Below are positions 17,118 through 26,083 of a stretch of 64,000 nt of DNA, piece after piece. The stretch's first letter is position 1. Each line of letters opens with the position of its first letter. The stretch lies in the NCBI GenBank assembly GCA_963792365.1, contig CAWBVW010000005.1, forward strand, positions 682,001 through 746,000. Direction: 5' to 3'. The position numbers and the translations under genes were made by a program. The DNA is from JAOUGY01 sp963792365 (GTDB taxonomy: Bacteria; Actinomycetota; Acidimicrobiia; Spongiisociales; ZC4RG35). Under the pieces are notes generated by a model. It made no database searches, was not told the origin of the DNA, and saw only the letters and a program-made list of their open reading frames with translations.

Positions 17118-18092
17118 ATGAACAGAAGACTGCGCGCACGTCTCGTCCTGATCGGTGTGTTGGCGTTGATGGCCGGATGCGGTGGGATGGGCGAGGATTC
17201 GGCTGGAGCCACGGTCCGGGTGTACACGAGCGTTTCCCAGGACGCCGTGGACGCAGTGGTAGGGGCGTTCACGGCCGCCAACCCCGATGTGGCCGTCGAG
17301 GTGTATCGCGCGCCCACCGGTGAGCTCACTGCCAGGGTCGCGGCCGAGCTGCGCGACGACGACCTCGGTGCCGACGTGTTCTGGCTCACCGATCCTCTGT
17401 CGATCCAGCAGTACGCCGCCGACGGGCTTCTGATGGAGTGGGAGCCCGAGCATGCCGGCGAACTTCCGGAGTCGTACCGGACATCGAGCTTCTTCGGTAC
17501 CAGGGTGCTCAACATGGTCATCGTTGCAGGCGTCGATCTGGCTGAGCCGCCCGCCGACTGGGACGACCTCGCCGACTGGCCCACACCGGGCGAGGTGGCC
17601 ATCCCCGACCCGGCCTTCGCCGGTTCGGCCTTCGGAGCCCTGGCATCGTTCGCGCTCGACCCCGCCTACGGGCTCGCCTTCTACGACCGTCTCGCATCAT
17701 CCGGGGCAGTCCAGGTTCCATCACCAGGGGATGTCGTGACCGGGGTGGCAGACGGCGTGTACGCCGCCGGCATCACCCTCGACCGGACCGCCAACGACGC
17801 CATCACCGACGGTTCTCCGATCCAGGTCGTGTGGCCCGCCTCGGGGGCGATCGCCATCTACAGCCCGATCGCGGTGGTGGCAGCAGCCGACAACGTCGAC
17901 GCGGCGCGGGATTTCGTGAACTTCACCATCGCTGCGGATGGACAGCAGGTGATCGCCGACTCGGGCTGGCAGCCGGCCAGCCCCGAGATCGCCTGGCCCG
18001 AAGGCGGGCCGACCCGGAGCGTGGACTGGGCGTCAGCGTTCGGACGCCAGGACGAGCTCCTCGGCGATTACCGGTCCATCTTCGATGGGTGA
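17118..18092 (+). CDS. iron(III)-type ABC transporter substrate-binding lipoprotein
   Basis: A 324-residue periplasmic-binding-type protein. Residues 1-20 form a lipoprotein signal ending in 'LMAGCGG'. The body has 'VRVYTSVSQDAVDAVVGAF', 'GADVFWLTDPLS' and 'PSPGDVVTGVADGVYAAGIT', which match the FbpA/FutA-like class that binds ferric iron, though thiamine- or phosphonate-type binders look similar. It overlaps the permease gene by 8 bases, followed by the ATPase: an fbpABC-like operon for uptake across the cytoplasmic membrane. Confidence 0.8.
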   Translation: MNRRLRARLVLIGVLALMAGCGGMGEDSAGATVRVYTSVSQDAVDAVVGAFTAANPDVAVEVYRAPTGELTARVAAELRDDDLGADVFWLTDPLSIQQYAADGLLMEWEPEHAGELPESYRTSSFFGTRVLNMVIVAGVDLAEPPADWDDLADWPTPGEVAIPDPAFAGSAFGALASFALDPAYGLAFYDRLASSGAVQVPSPGDVVTGVADGVYAAGITLDRTANDAITDGSPIQVVWPASGAIAIYSPIAVVAAADNVDAARDFVNFTIAADGQQVIADSGWQPASPEIAWPEGGPTRSVDWASAFGRQDELLGDYRSIFDG

Positions 18093-19719
18093 GCGACCGG
18101 CATCGAGGTCGCTCCTGCGATTCCGGCGACCACCCGTCGGACTGCTCGGGTCTTCGTTGGTTCTGCTGGCCGTGATCGTCGTCCCTGTTGTGGCGCTGAT
18201 CGGCGTCGCACTGGACGAAGTCGGTGGCAGCGATGGCTTGGGCGGATCTGCCCTCGCGGAGGCGATCGCCAACAGCCTCTCGATCAGCCTGCTGGCGGCC
18301 ACCCTGGCCGTTGGCCTCGGGACGGCGACAGCCCTCGTCACCGAGCGGCTCAACCCACCGGGCCGAGGCTGGTTGCGCTATGGGATCATGTTCCCCATCG
18401 TCGTGCCCGGCTTCGTCACGGCGCTCGGGTGGACTCGAGCCTACGGTCCGGGCGGACTGACCGACCGAGCTCTCGGATGGACACTCCCAGGCCTGTACGG
18501 ACGGTTCGGCATCGTGGTCGTCATCGCGGCCGGGGTCGTCCCGCTCTGCCATGTGATCGTCTCGGCTGCGCTCGCTGCGCTCGGGGATGAGGACCTGGAG
18601 CGGGCAGCCCTCGCAAGCGGGGCGTCACGACTCACGACCATCCGAACGGTCACGCTCCCCCTGGTCCGGGCTGGCATTGCCGGTGCCGCCGCTCTGGCGT
18701 TCGTGATGGCGATGAACGCATTCGGTGTTCCGGCAGTCCTCGGCACACCGGCCCGTATCACCACCGTCACGACGCGGATCTACCAGGACTATGCCCTGTC
18801 GGCACGACCGGAGGCGTTCGCCCGGGCGGTGTTCGGAGCCTGCGTTTTGGTGATCGTCACCGTCCCGATTGCAGCCTTCGCCGAGCGCTTGCTCAGGCCG
18901 AGTGACCGGACCGTTGCGCACGGCCCGCCGGTACTCGCCCGACGGGCCACCGCCAGGCATCGGCTGGCGGCCGTCGGCGTCTGGATGCTCATCGCGGCGG
19001 TATCGATCGTCCCACTGCTGGCGCTGCTCGCGACCGCCGTCACCCGGGCGATCGGGCTGCCTCCTACACCGGACAACTGGACATGGGCGCACTTCGCTGA
19101 CGCCTTCGACGGGCGACTCGCCGATGCATTCGCCACGAGCACCCTGCTGGCCGGATCCGCCGCCCTGGTGGCTGTCGGCCTCGGATGGGTCTCTTCAAGG
19201 CTCTCGCGGGGTCGCCGACCCATCTCCCTTCTCGTGCTGCTCGGCTTCGCCATCCCTGGATCGTCGCTGGCAGTGGGAGTGCTCTTGTCCTACGGATCGC
19301 TCCTCCGGGGGACCCTGCTGCTGATCCTCATTGCCTACCTGGCGAAGCTGTGGGCGGTCGGCCACCGGGTGCTGACGGGTGTGGAGGCCGGCATCGACCC
19401 CGAGCTCGCATCGGCCGGGCGGGTCAGCGGGGCCTCGCCGGCGACAGCCACCTGGACGCTCACAGTCCCGATGATGCGTCCGGGCATCATCACCGCGGTT
19501 GCGCTGGTCGGGTTGCTTGCGTTTCACGAGCTCACGATGTCGAGCCTTCTGTACGGTCCCCGGACTGCCACGCTCGCGGTGTCGGTCCTCAATCTCCAAC
19601 AGATCGGTGACGTTCCCACGAGCTCGGCGTTGGCGGTCCTCATCGTCATGCCGCCGTTGCTGGTGGCTCTGGCGGTCGGAGGGTGGAGAACCTCGAGACG
19701 ACGGGCGGGGCGAGCATGA
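18085..19719 (+). CDS. iron(III)-type ABC transporter permease (two fused halves)
   Basis: A 544-residue membrane protein with about 12 helices in two tandem binding-protein-dependent permease domains, as in FbpB. The EAA-type cytoplasmic loops that contact the ATPase are 'DEDLERAALASGASRLTTI' (about residue 170) and 'DPELASAGRVSGASPATAT' (about residue 440). It overlaps the binding-protein gene upstream (8 bases) and shares ATGA with the ATPase start at 19716, so the three genes are translationally coupled. It is intact, unlike its ATPase partner. Confidence 0.88.
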   Translation: MGERPASRSLLRFRRPPVGLLGSSLVLLAVIVVPVVALIGVALDEVGGSDGLGGSALAEAIANSLSISLLAATLAVGLGTATALVTERLNPPGRGWLRYGIMFPIVVPGFVTALGWTRAYGPGGLTDRALGWTLPGLYGRFGIVVVIAAGVVPLCHVIVSAALAALGDEDLERAALASGASRLTTIRTVTLPLVRAGIAGAAALAFVMAMNAFGVPAVLGTPARITTVTTRIYQDYALSARPEAFARAVFGACVLVIVTVPIAAFAERLLRPSDRTVAHGPPVLARRATARHRLAAVGVWMLIAAVSIVPLLALLATAVTRAIGLPPTPDNWTWAHFADAFDGRLADAFATSTLLAGSAALVAVGLGWVSSRLSRGRRPISLLVLLGFAIPGSSLAVGVLLSYGSLLRGTLLLILIAYLAKLWAVGHRVLTGVEAGIDPELASAGRVSGASPATATWTLTVPMMRPGIITAVALVGLLAFHELTMSSLLYGPRTATLAVSVLNLQQIGDVPTSSALAVLIVMPPLLVALAVGGWRTSRRRAGRA

Positions 19720-20749
19720 CCGTGCTGGAGTGTCGTGGCGTGTGCGTCGACCACGGGTCGGACCGGATCCTCGACGGCATCGATCTGTCGGTGGGAGGCT
19801 CACAGACGCTTGCCCTCCTCGGACCGTCTGGTTGCGGCAAGACGACCCTGATGTACGCGATCGCCGGGTTGGTCCCGATCAGCCGGCGGCTCGATCCGAA
19901 TCGACGGAGCGGAGGTGGCAGGACCCAACCTGCACCGACCTCCGGACCGCCGATCGGTCGGTGTGGTGTTTCAGTCGTACGCCCTGTGGCCACATCTCGA
20001 TGCCGTCGACACCGTCGCCTACCCACTACGAAGAGCCGGACGGTCTCGGTCTGTGGCACGACAGGAAGCCCTCGCGCTCATGGAGCGGCTCGGGATCGAT
20101 GATCTTGCCGATCGGCGACCCAACGAGATGTCCGGAGGCCAGCAGCAGACGGGTCGGTGTCGCCCGAGCCCTGGCTCGGACTGCGGCGGTGTACCTGTAC
20201 GACGAACCGACGGCACATCTCGACGCTCCCCTGCGAGCGGCGGTCGAGGCCGAGATCGGCCTCCGGAGCCGTGACTCGGGTGCCGCTGGGATCTACGCCA
20301 CCCACGATGCATCGGAAGCCCTGGCGGTCGCCGACATGGTGGCGCTCATGCGCAACGGCCACATCGTCCAAGTCGGGTCGCCGGTCGAGGTCTACGAACG
20401 ACCGCTGGATCTTTGGGCGGCGCGGCTGACGGGTGCCGCCTCGGTCTTGAAGGCCACCGTCACCGAAGGTGCGGTGGTCGTCGACGGTCACGAGATCCCC
20501 ACAGAGCTCGGCGGTTCCGAGGTCCTCGGGGAGAGCGCCGTGCTCGTCAGACCGGAGTGGGTGAGCTTCGACGGGGCTCTGACCGGAACGATCCGCGAAG
20601 TGTGGTTCCGAGGAGGTCACACCGACTACCTGCTCGATACGGTCGTCGGAGCCATCGCCGCCGGGACCCCCGGCCCTCCGAGTCTCCAACGGGGCGCTCA
20701 GGTTCGATGGAGCGTCGCCCGCGCGTGGCCGATCGCCGAGTCCCTGTGA
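19716..20749 (+). pseudogene. iron(III)-type ABC transporter ATPase with two single-base frameshifts
   Basis: Homology runs through three frames in order. Frame one (from ATG 19716): 'MTVLECRG', Walker A 'GPSGCGKTT', 'YAIAGLVPIS'. An extra C at 19883/19884 moves to frame two: 'IRIDGAEVAGP', Q-loop 'GVVFQSYALWPHL', signature 'MSGGQQQ'. An extra A at 20149 moves to frame three: 'RVGVARALA', Walker B 'VYLYDEPTAHLD', H-loop 'YATHDASEA' and a C-terminal TOBE-like region to 20749. Dropping both bases gives exactly 344 codons (343 residues), normal for FbpC/PotA-type ATPases. It is either a recent pseudogene or a sequence error. Confidence 0.85.
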
Positions 20750-20756
20750 AGCTGCC

Positions 20757-21314
20757 GTGTTGAGGACCGAACGGCTGCTGCTGCGGCAGTGGCGCGAGTC
20801 GGATCGCGTTCCGTTCGCTGCGATGCACGCCGACCCAGTCGTCATGGAGCACTTCCCATCGACGCTGACGGCCGATCAGTCCGATGAGTTCGTAGACCGC
20901 ATGACGACCCATCTCGACGAGCACGGCTGGGGACTGTGGGCGACCGAGGTCATCGACACGGGCGAGTTCATCGGGTTCATCGGCCTGTGGCCTGCCGGCT
21001 TCGACCCGTTCCGGGCCGAGGAGCTGGTCGAGGTCGGATGGCGACTCACCCGCTCCGCCTGGGGCAACGGCTACGCCACCGAGGGAGCCCGCGCTGCCCT
21101 CGCCTACGCCTTCGACGTCCTCGAGCTCACCGAGGTGGTGTCATTCACGAGCGCCACCAACGTCCGGTCCCGGGCGGTGATGGAGCGCATCGGCATGACC
21201 CGCGACCCGGCCGGCGACTTCGACCACCCACGTCTTCCTGAGGGCCACCCGCTGCGTCCGCACGTGCTCTATCGGATCGGGCACACTGTCGGCTCTCCCG
21301 ATCCATCAGCGTGA
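20757..21314 (+). CDS. GNAT-family N-acetyltransferase (RimJ/RimL-like)
   Basis: A 185-residue acetyltransferase beginning at GTG 20757, 7 bases after the ABC ATPase stop. 'LRTERLLLRQWRESD' is the typical opening of RimJ/RimL-like GNAT proteins. 'WGNGYATEGARAALAYAF' (about residues 102-119) is the acetyl-CoA-binding region with the Gly-x-Ala/Thr turn, and 'SFTSATNVRSRAVMERIGM' is the conserved C-terminal helix. It transfers an acetyl group to an amine, possibly a protein N-terminus or a small molecule; the substrate is unknown. Confidence 0.85.
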   Translation: MLRTERLLLRQWRESDRVPFAAMHADPVVMEHFPSTLTADQSDEFVDRMTTHLDEHGWGLWATEVIDTGEFIGFIGLWPAGFDPFRAEELVEVGWRLTRSAWGNGYATEGARAALAYAFDVLELTEVVSFTSATNVRSRAVMERIGMTRDPAGDFDHPRLPEGHPLRPHVLYRIGHTVGSPDPSA

Positions 21315-21451
21315 TCCGGGAATTGTTGGCACCTTCTCGCGATTCGACGGGCCACGTCCTTGCACGGTTCCCATTCGATCTGGTCGGCACAACTCAGCGA
21401 CACTGGTACAACGGGTCGTCAACACAACTCTCCCCGAGAGACCTCCAGCCA

Positions 21452-22816
21452 ATGCGATCTCATGTTCAGTCGATCAGCCGACTCGTGTGGCCGATGTACG
21501 CCTTCTTGTTGGCCTGGATCGTGCTCCCGGTTTATGCCGGTGGAGCGGCCAGGATTCTCCCACTGGAAGACGCCGACGTTGATCGATTCCTGACGCTCGT
21601 GCTGGCAGCGGGCGGCATCCTCGCTGCATGGTCCGGGTTGCGAGGCGGTCCCCTGCTGCTTTCCGAGGCACAAGTGCTGTTGGGATTGGCTGGAGGTCGC
21701 AGTCTTCCCACGAGACTGGCGGTCGCCCGCCAGGCACTGTTCGTTGGGGGATTCTTCGGGTTGGCAGCTGCGTGGCTCACGGCTCTGGCCACCGGCGGGA
21801 CGCCCCCGGTCGTCGAGTGGGTGCAACGTACTGTGCTTGGGATCGAGGCCGGCGTTGCGATCGTCTGCTTGTCGCTGCTGTGGAACGTGGACGGAGCCTG
21901 GCTCGTCGACCGGATCGCGGCGATCGTGCTTGCGATCGGCATGGCGATCGCTGCTACGGGCGGAGCGACCCCCGAACAGCACGTCGGCGCGCTCGGATTG
22001 CTCGCATTGGCGGCGCTGGTATTGGCGGTGCTCCGAGCCCCGGACCTACGCCTCGACCAGCTATGGAATCGTTCAACGGTGCTGGCCGAACTCCAGTACG
22101 GGGCGGCGTTGGCCGACTACCGATCGGCCTTGTCGGCGCTCCGTTCGGTTCGTGACGGACCACGGGTTCCCCGAGGTCGGCCGGGATCAGGACACGTGCC
22201 GGTGTGGCTATGGAGACCGGTTCGGTCCCTCGCCGGCTCGCCGCCGTTGGTGCTGTTGCGTGTCGGCGCCATGATCGGCGGGGTGGTGGTGATTCTGACG
22301 ATGCTCGAGGGGACCGCAGCCCGGCTCGCCGCCCTCGCCGGCCTGCTGGCAGTCGCGGCGGTCGACTTCACCACGCCTCTCGCCTCTGTCGTGCGCAACC
22401 CGCTGCTGCACCGGTCGAGCCGAATCCCCGAGCGGATCACGCTGTTCGCCGAATCGTCGGTCGGACTGATCCTCACATTGACGGCCGGAATGGCCGGCTT
22501 TGCATTGGTGGCCCGAACAGCACACCCACCTGCGGCGTGGGCGGTGGCGGCCATCGCCCTTGCCGCAGGCGGATCGTCTGTCGTCCAAGCACGTCTGGCG
22601 AACCCGGACATCACATCGATCATCGACCGTTTCGGCCCCCAACAGGTGCAGACGACCCTCGCGGTCCGGGCCGCGACGCCAGTGGTGCTGCTGTTCCTGA
22701 CCGTTGGCGGTGTCGTGGCGATGACCGCCGGGCGACATCCGGTGCTGGGCCAAGTCCTGATCGTCGGGTGGATCATCGTCCTGGCGACGACCACGCAACC
22801 AAAGCCGGAGGAGTGA
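21452..22816 (+). CDS. polytopic ABC-transporter membrane subunit
   Basis: From the ATG at 21452 this is a 454-residue protein with many hydrophobic helices and no soluble domain, followed 2 bases later by an ABC ATPase. I do not recognise a specific family. The arrangement (large permease plus small ATPase, no binding protein) suggests an ABC-2-like exporter. A GTG at 21311 would overlap the GNAT stop and give 501 residues, but the added 47 residues are polar and unconserved in character. Substrate unknown. Confidence 0.6.
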   Translation: MRSHVQSISRLVWPMYAFLLAWIVLPVYAGGAARILPLEDADVDRFLTLVLAAGGILAAWSGLRGGPLLLSEAQVLLGLAGGRSLPTRLAVARQALFVGGFFGLAAAWLTALATGGTPPVVEWVQRTVLGIEAGVAIVCLSLLWNVDGAWLVDRIAAIVLAIGMAIAATGGATPEQHVGALGLLALAALVLAVLRAPDLRLDQLWNRSTVLAELQYGAALADYRSALSALRSVRDGPRVPRGRPGSGHVPVWLWRPVRSLAGSPPLVLLRVGAMIGGVVVILTMLEGTAARLAALAGLLAVAAVDFTTPLASVVRNPLLHRSSRIPERITLFAESSVGLILTLTAGMAGFALVARTAHPPAAWAVAAIALAAGGSSVVQARLANPDITSIIDRFGPQQVQTTLAVRAATPVVLLFLTVGGVVAMTAGRHPVLGQVLIVGWIIVLATTTQPKPEE

Positions 22817-22818
22817 CC

Positions 22819-23445
22819 ATGCACATCGACGCCGAGTCCATCGCTCTCGCCTTTGGTCGTGCCACGGTGCTCGATATCCCTCGCCTTTCGGTCGAAGGGC
22901 CGGCACTCGTGGTCCTCACCGGTCCGAACGGAGCCGGCAAGAGCACACTCCTACGACTGTTCGCCGGATTGTTGAGGCCCGACGCAGGGACCGTGAAGGT
23001 GGGCGACACCAAGGCACATCGCCGCAAGGCTCGACTCCGGTGCGGGTACAGCCCCGATCATCCCGTGTTGTTCGATGACATGACGGTCGCGGACAACATC
23101 GCATATGCCCACGAGTCGAGCGGGTCGGCGGCGCCCCATCCGCTGGCCGAGGACCTCATCTCGACCTTCGAATTCTCCGACCTGCTCGAACGCTTTCCCT
23201 CCCAGCTCAGCCGTGGCCAGCGCCAGGCGGCGTCTTTGATTGTCGCCGGTGCACGTCCCGTCGAGACCATCCTCTTCGACGAGCCAACGCTGGCCCTGGA
23301 CAAGGACAATCGGTCTCGGCTCGGTGAGGTGCTGACCGGACACGCCAACGAGCAGCTGTACGTGGTCGCCACGCACGAGCCGACGATGGTCGATCGCGCA
23401 GTCAGAGAGATCGCGCTCGACCACGGGCGGGTCATCTCGGCGTGA
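22819..23445 (+). CDS. ABC transporter ATP-binding protein
   Basis: A 208-residue ATPase subunit. Walker A is 'TGPNGAGKST' at about residues 34-43, the signature is 'LSRGQRQAASL' (the canonical LSGGQ second Gly is Arg, a common variant), Walker B is 'TILFDEPTLALD', and the switch His is in 'VATHEP'. A GGAGG ribosome-binding site lies just upstream of the ATG and inside the end of the permease gene, so the two are coupled. It presumably energises the preceding membrane subunit. Confidence 0.85.
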   Translation: MHIDAESIALAFGRATVLDIPRLSVEGPALVVLTGPNGAGKSTLLRLFAGLLRPDAGTVKVGDTKAHRRKARLRCGYSPDHPVLFDDMTVADNIAYAHESSGSAAPHPLAEDLISTFEFSDLLERFPSQLSRGQRQAASLIVAGARPVETILFDEPTLALDKDNRSRLGEVLTGHANEQLYVVATHEPTMVDRAVREIALDHGRVISA

Positions 23446-23448
23446 CCG

Positions 23449-25143
23449 TCACTCCAGACCCTCGAACGGGTCCTCCGGGCCGGAGTCGGGGGTCGGCGAC
23501 GACCCAGCTTCGGAGGCGCGCGTTGCCCAAGCGGGGAAGGGGAACTCGAGCACCAACGGCACTGGGAGCTCGGGCTGGGCGACCAGCATGGTTCCGGGCT
23601 TGATGATCGTGGCCCGCTGGCGCTGGACCTGCGGCAGGAATCCGTACTCGTCGCGGCCCGCTTCGGCCGAGTCGAGACGGCCGACGACACGGATCGAGCT
23701 GTTGGCGATGATCCGCCTCTCCACCTCGGAGGCAGTCTGTTGAGCACCGATGAGGATGATCCCAAGGCTCCTCCCCCGCTCGGCCACGTCGAGGAGGATC
23801 TCTTTGATGGGACTCGACCCGTCGCGGGGCGCGTACTTGTTCAGCTCGTCGAGCACCAAGAACAACAGCTCGTCGGACTGACCGGCGCGCTCTCGCTCGT
23901 CGAAGGCCTTGCGGATGGTGACGCCGACCACGAACCGTTTGGCACGATCGTTCAGGTTGTGGAGGTCGACGACCGACACCTGATGCTGGAGCGGTGTGAC
24001 CGAATGCCGGCCGGCATTGGCAACATCACCGCGAATGAGCCGTTCGACGTGACGGACGGACGCCCTGAGCCTCCGCACAAACGCGTTCACCGTTCCCTGA
24101 CCGATGGCCGTGCCTGCCCACACCGGCCGGTCATCCTCGTTGGTGACCTTGTCGTTGATGAGATCGACGAGGTCCGAGAAGGTCCTGACGGTGGTGCCTT
24201 CGATGCGGACGGCGCCATCGTCGAGAGCAGTGCAGCGCTTCAGCTGCGCCATGACGTTGTAGACGACCATCGTGTACTGGGCTCTGTCGTCCTCGGCGTC
24301 GGCGAACAGGAACGGCAACAGGTCGTCTTTGCAGAACTCTTCGAGCGTCCAGAAGAACGACTCGACGCCGTGGCTCCGGGCGGCGACATCGGGGACCGCG
24401 GCAGCCGACCCCGCCCGGGGTGGCGCCCACACTCCCACCGACCCGAAGGCCTCTGCGGGAAGCCCCAGCTTCTGATATCGGGCCCTTTGGTCGTCTTCGA
24501 GCTTGGCGTTCGGATGGTCGAGGAAGAGCAGGTCTTCGCCCTTCACGTTGAAGATGAGCGCCTTCGTGTTGACTGCCCGGGTGCCCAGCACACCGCTGTT
24601 GAACAACGAGTGGAGCAGGAACGTGGCGTAGGTGGTCTTGGTCGCCACTCCCGAGATACCGGAGATGTTGACATGAGCGCCTCTGCGGCCGTCGAGAAAC
24701 TCGAGATTCACGACCAAGGGCTCACCGGAACGAGAGAGGCCGATGGGGAGCTTCTCGGTCATCCGGTCGAAGAACAACGCCCGGTCCCGCTCATCTCCCT
24801 CGGCTTTGCGCACTTCCTCGCCTGGGCGGGGCGGTACGAAGATCTCCGGCTCGAACCGGGTAGCCGTGACCTGTGCCGACTCGGAGACCTCGGCCGGAAG
24901 GACACCCTCCGAGATGAGAAAGACGTCGGAGTCGAACCGGGCCCCTTCGTGACGAGCTCGAACCTGGGCCACCACGCCGTAGATCTTGACCACCTCACCA
25001 CCGGGAAGCACCCTTTCGAGCGCCACCACATCGTCGAGTTGTAGGTAGGCGCCGTCGGCGACCCCCACCCAGAACTCGAGCGGGGTCGCATCCTCGGTGC
25101 CGATGACCCGGCCGACGATCTCCGCTGGCATGTTGTCTGGCAT
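23449..25143 (-). CDS. herA: HerA/DUF87-like P-loop ATPase
   Basis: A 564-residue protein with an N-terminal beta-barrel (HAS-barrel-like, residues 1-110) and a HerA/FtsK-type ATPase core. HerA translocates DNA and partners with NurA in end resection. The P-loop region reads 'NISGISGVATKTTYATFL' (about residue 170): the GxxxxGK consensus is altered, with Thr before the Lys. Walker B is 'LLFLVLDELNKYAP' (about residue 445), and an arginine-finger-like 'AERGRSLGIILIGAQQ' follows. ATG 25143 gives 'MPDNMPAEIVGRVIGT'. A NurA-like gene sits 14 kb away in the sbcCD operon. Confidence 0.75.
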   Translation of the reverse strand: MPDNMPAEIVGRVIGTEDATPLEFWVGVADGAYLQLDDVVALERVLPGGEVVKIYGVVAQVRARHEGARFDSDVFLISEGVLPAEVSESAQVTATRFEPEIFVPPRPGEEVRKAEGDERDRALFFDRMTEKLPIGLSRSGEPLVVNLEFLDGRRGAHVNISGISGVATKTTYATFLLHSLFNSGVLGTRAVNTKALIFNVKGEDLLFLDHPNAKLEDDQRARYQKLGLPAEAFGSVGVWAPPRAGSAAAVPDVAARSHGVESFFWTLEEFCKDDLLPFLFADAEDDRAQYTMVVYNVMAQLKRCTALDDGAVRIEGTTVRTFSDLVDLINDKVTNEDDRPVWAGTAIGQGTVNAFVRRLRASVRHVERLIRGDVANAGRHSVTPLQHQVSVVDLHNLNDRAKRFVVGVTIRKAFDERERAGQSDELLFLVLDELNKYAPRDGSSPIKEILLDVAERGRSLGIILIGAQQTASEVERRIIANSSIRVVGRLDSAEAGRDEYGFLPQVQRQRATIIKPGTMLVAQPELPVPLVLEFPFPAWATRASEAGSSPTPDSGPEDPFEGLE

Positions 25144-25186
25144 CGTGGCGAGCGTATCAGTCGTCACCGACAGTTCCTGGCGTCGA

Positions 25187-26038
25187 TCAGCTGGCGAACT
25201 CCGCTGCCAGGAACTCTGTCGAAGCTCGATATGCGCGCTCGATGGCATCTGGAATCGATGCGGAGCTGCGATACCGTAGGCGTCCCGGATCGTTGAAACG
25301 ATCCGTCCTGTCGACGCCGGTCGGAAGCACACGCACCGTGACCCCGGCTGGGAGAGTCTGAAGGTCACGATGGAAGCGGTGACGCCGTGCGACTTCGAAC
25401 GACACCAACGCCACCTCCCATGCCCGACGAGGAACCCGCAACGGGGCATCGACGTTGCCAACGTGTAGCACGAAGACCTCTTCGGCCCCCAGCTCGAGCG
25501 CCCTCGAAATCGGAATCGAGTTGACGACGCCGCCGTCGACGTAGTGCCGTCCATCGATCTCGACCGGTGGGAACAGACCGGGAACGGCCGATGAAGCCAT
25601 CACCGCCTCCACGAGAGGGCCGCGATCGAACCAGAACTCGGACGATCCCTCGATGTAGGCCGCGACACATTGGAACGGGACGCCGAGATCCTCGATCCGA
25701 GTCGCCGGGGCCCAATGATCCAAAAGCGCTCGCAAGGGCTCGTTGGAGTGGACATGGGTGCGATTCCGGAAGAGGTTCATCATCCGCTCGCCGAGGTTCT
25801 CCGAGAACAAACTGCGGAACTCCTCCGACCGCCAAGCCATCTCGAGGCGCTCCACCGCCCTCGTGAGAGGTCGTGACGCCACGATCGCGCCGTTGAACGC
25901 CCCAACCGAGGCCCCGACGATGAGGTCAGGCTCGACGCCGGTGTCGGCGAGCGCCTTCAGCATTCCCACCTCGGCGGCGCCCCTCATGCCGCCACCGCCG
26001 AGCACGAGGGCGGTCTTGCCGCTGCGTCCGGGAATCAT
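25187..26038 (-). CDS. patatin-like phospholipase
   Basis: A 283-residue patatin-fold hydrolase. The oxyanion hole is 'GGGGMRGAAEVG' (about residues 14-25), the nucleophile elbow is 'VGASVG' with Ser44, and the catalytic Asp is in 'YVDGGVVNSIPIS'. The complete Ser-Asp dyad predicts lipid acyl-ester hydrolysis, probably RssA/YjjU-like and cytoplasmic or membrane-peripheral. ATG 26038 was chosen because upstream frame lacks conserved sequence. It is divergent from an acyltransferase gene across 45 bases, pairing a lipid hydrolase with a lipid acyltransferase. Confidence 0.88.
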   Translation of the reverse strand: MIPGRSGKTALVLGGGGMRGAAEVGMLKALADTGVEPDLIVGASVGAFNGAIVASRPLTRAVERLEMAWRSEEFRSLFSENLGERMMNLFRNRTHVHSNEPLRALLDHWAPATRIEDLGVPFQCVAAYIEGSSEFWFDRGPLVEAVMASSAVPGLFPPVEIDGRHYVDGGVVNSIPISRALELGAEEVFVLHVGNVDAPLRVPRRAWEVALVSFEVARRHRFHRDLQTLPAGVTVRVLPTGVDRTDRFNDPGRLRYRSSASIPDAIERAYRASTEFLAAEFAS

Positions 26039-26083
26039 GACTGTCAGACTAGAGCGGCCGGTCGAAGCGACGAGAATGCCCCC

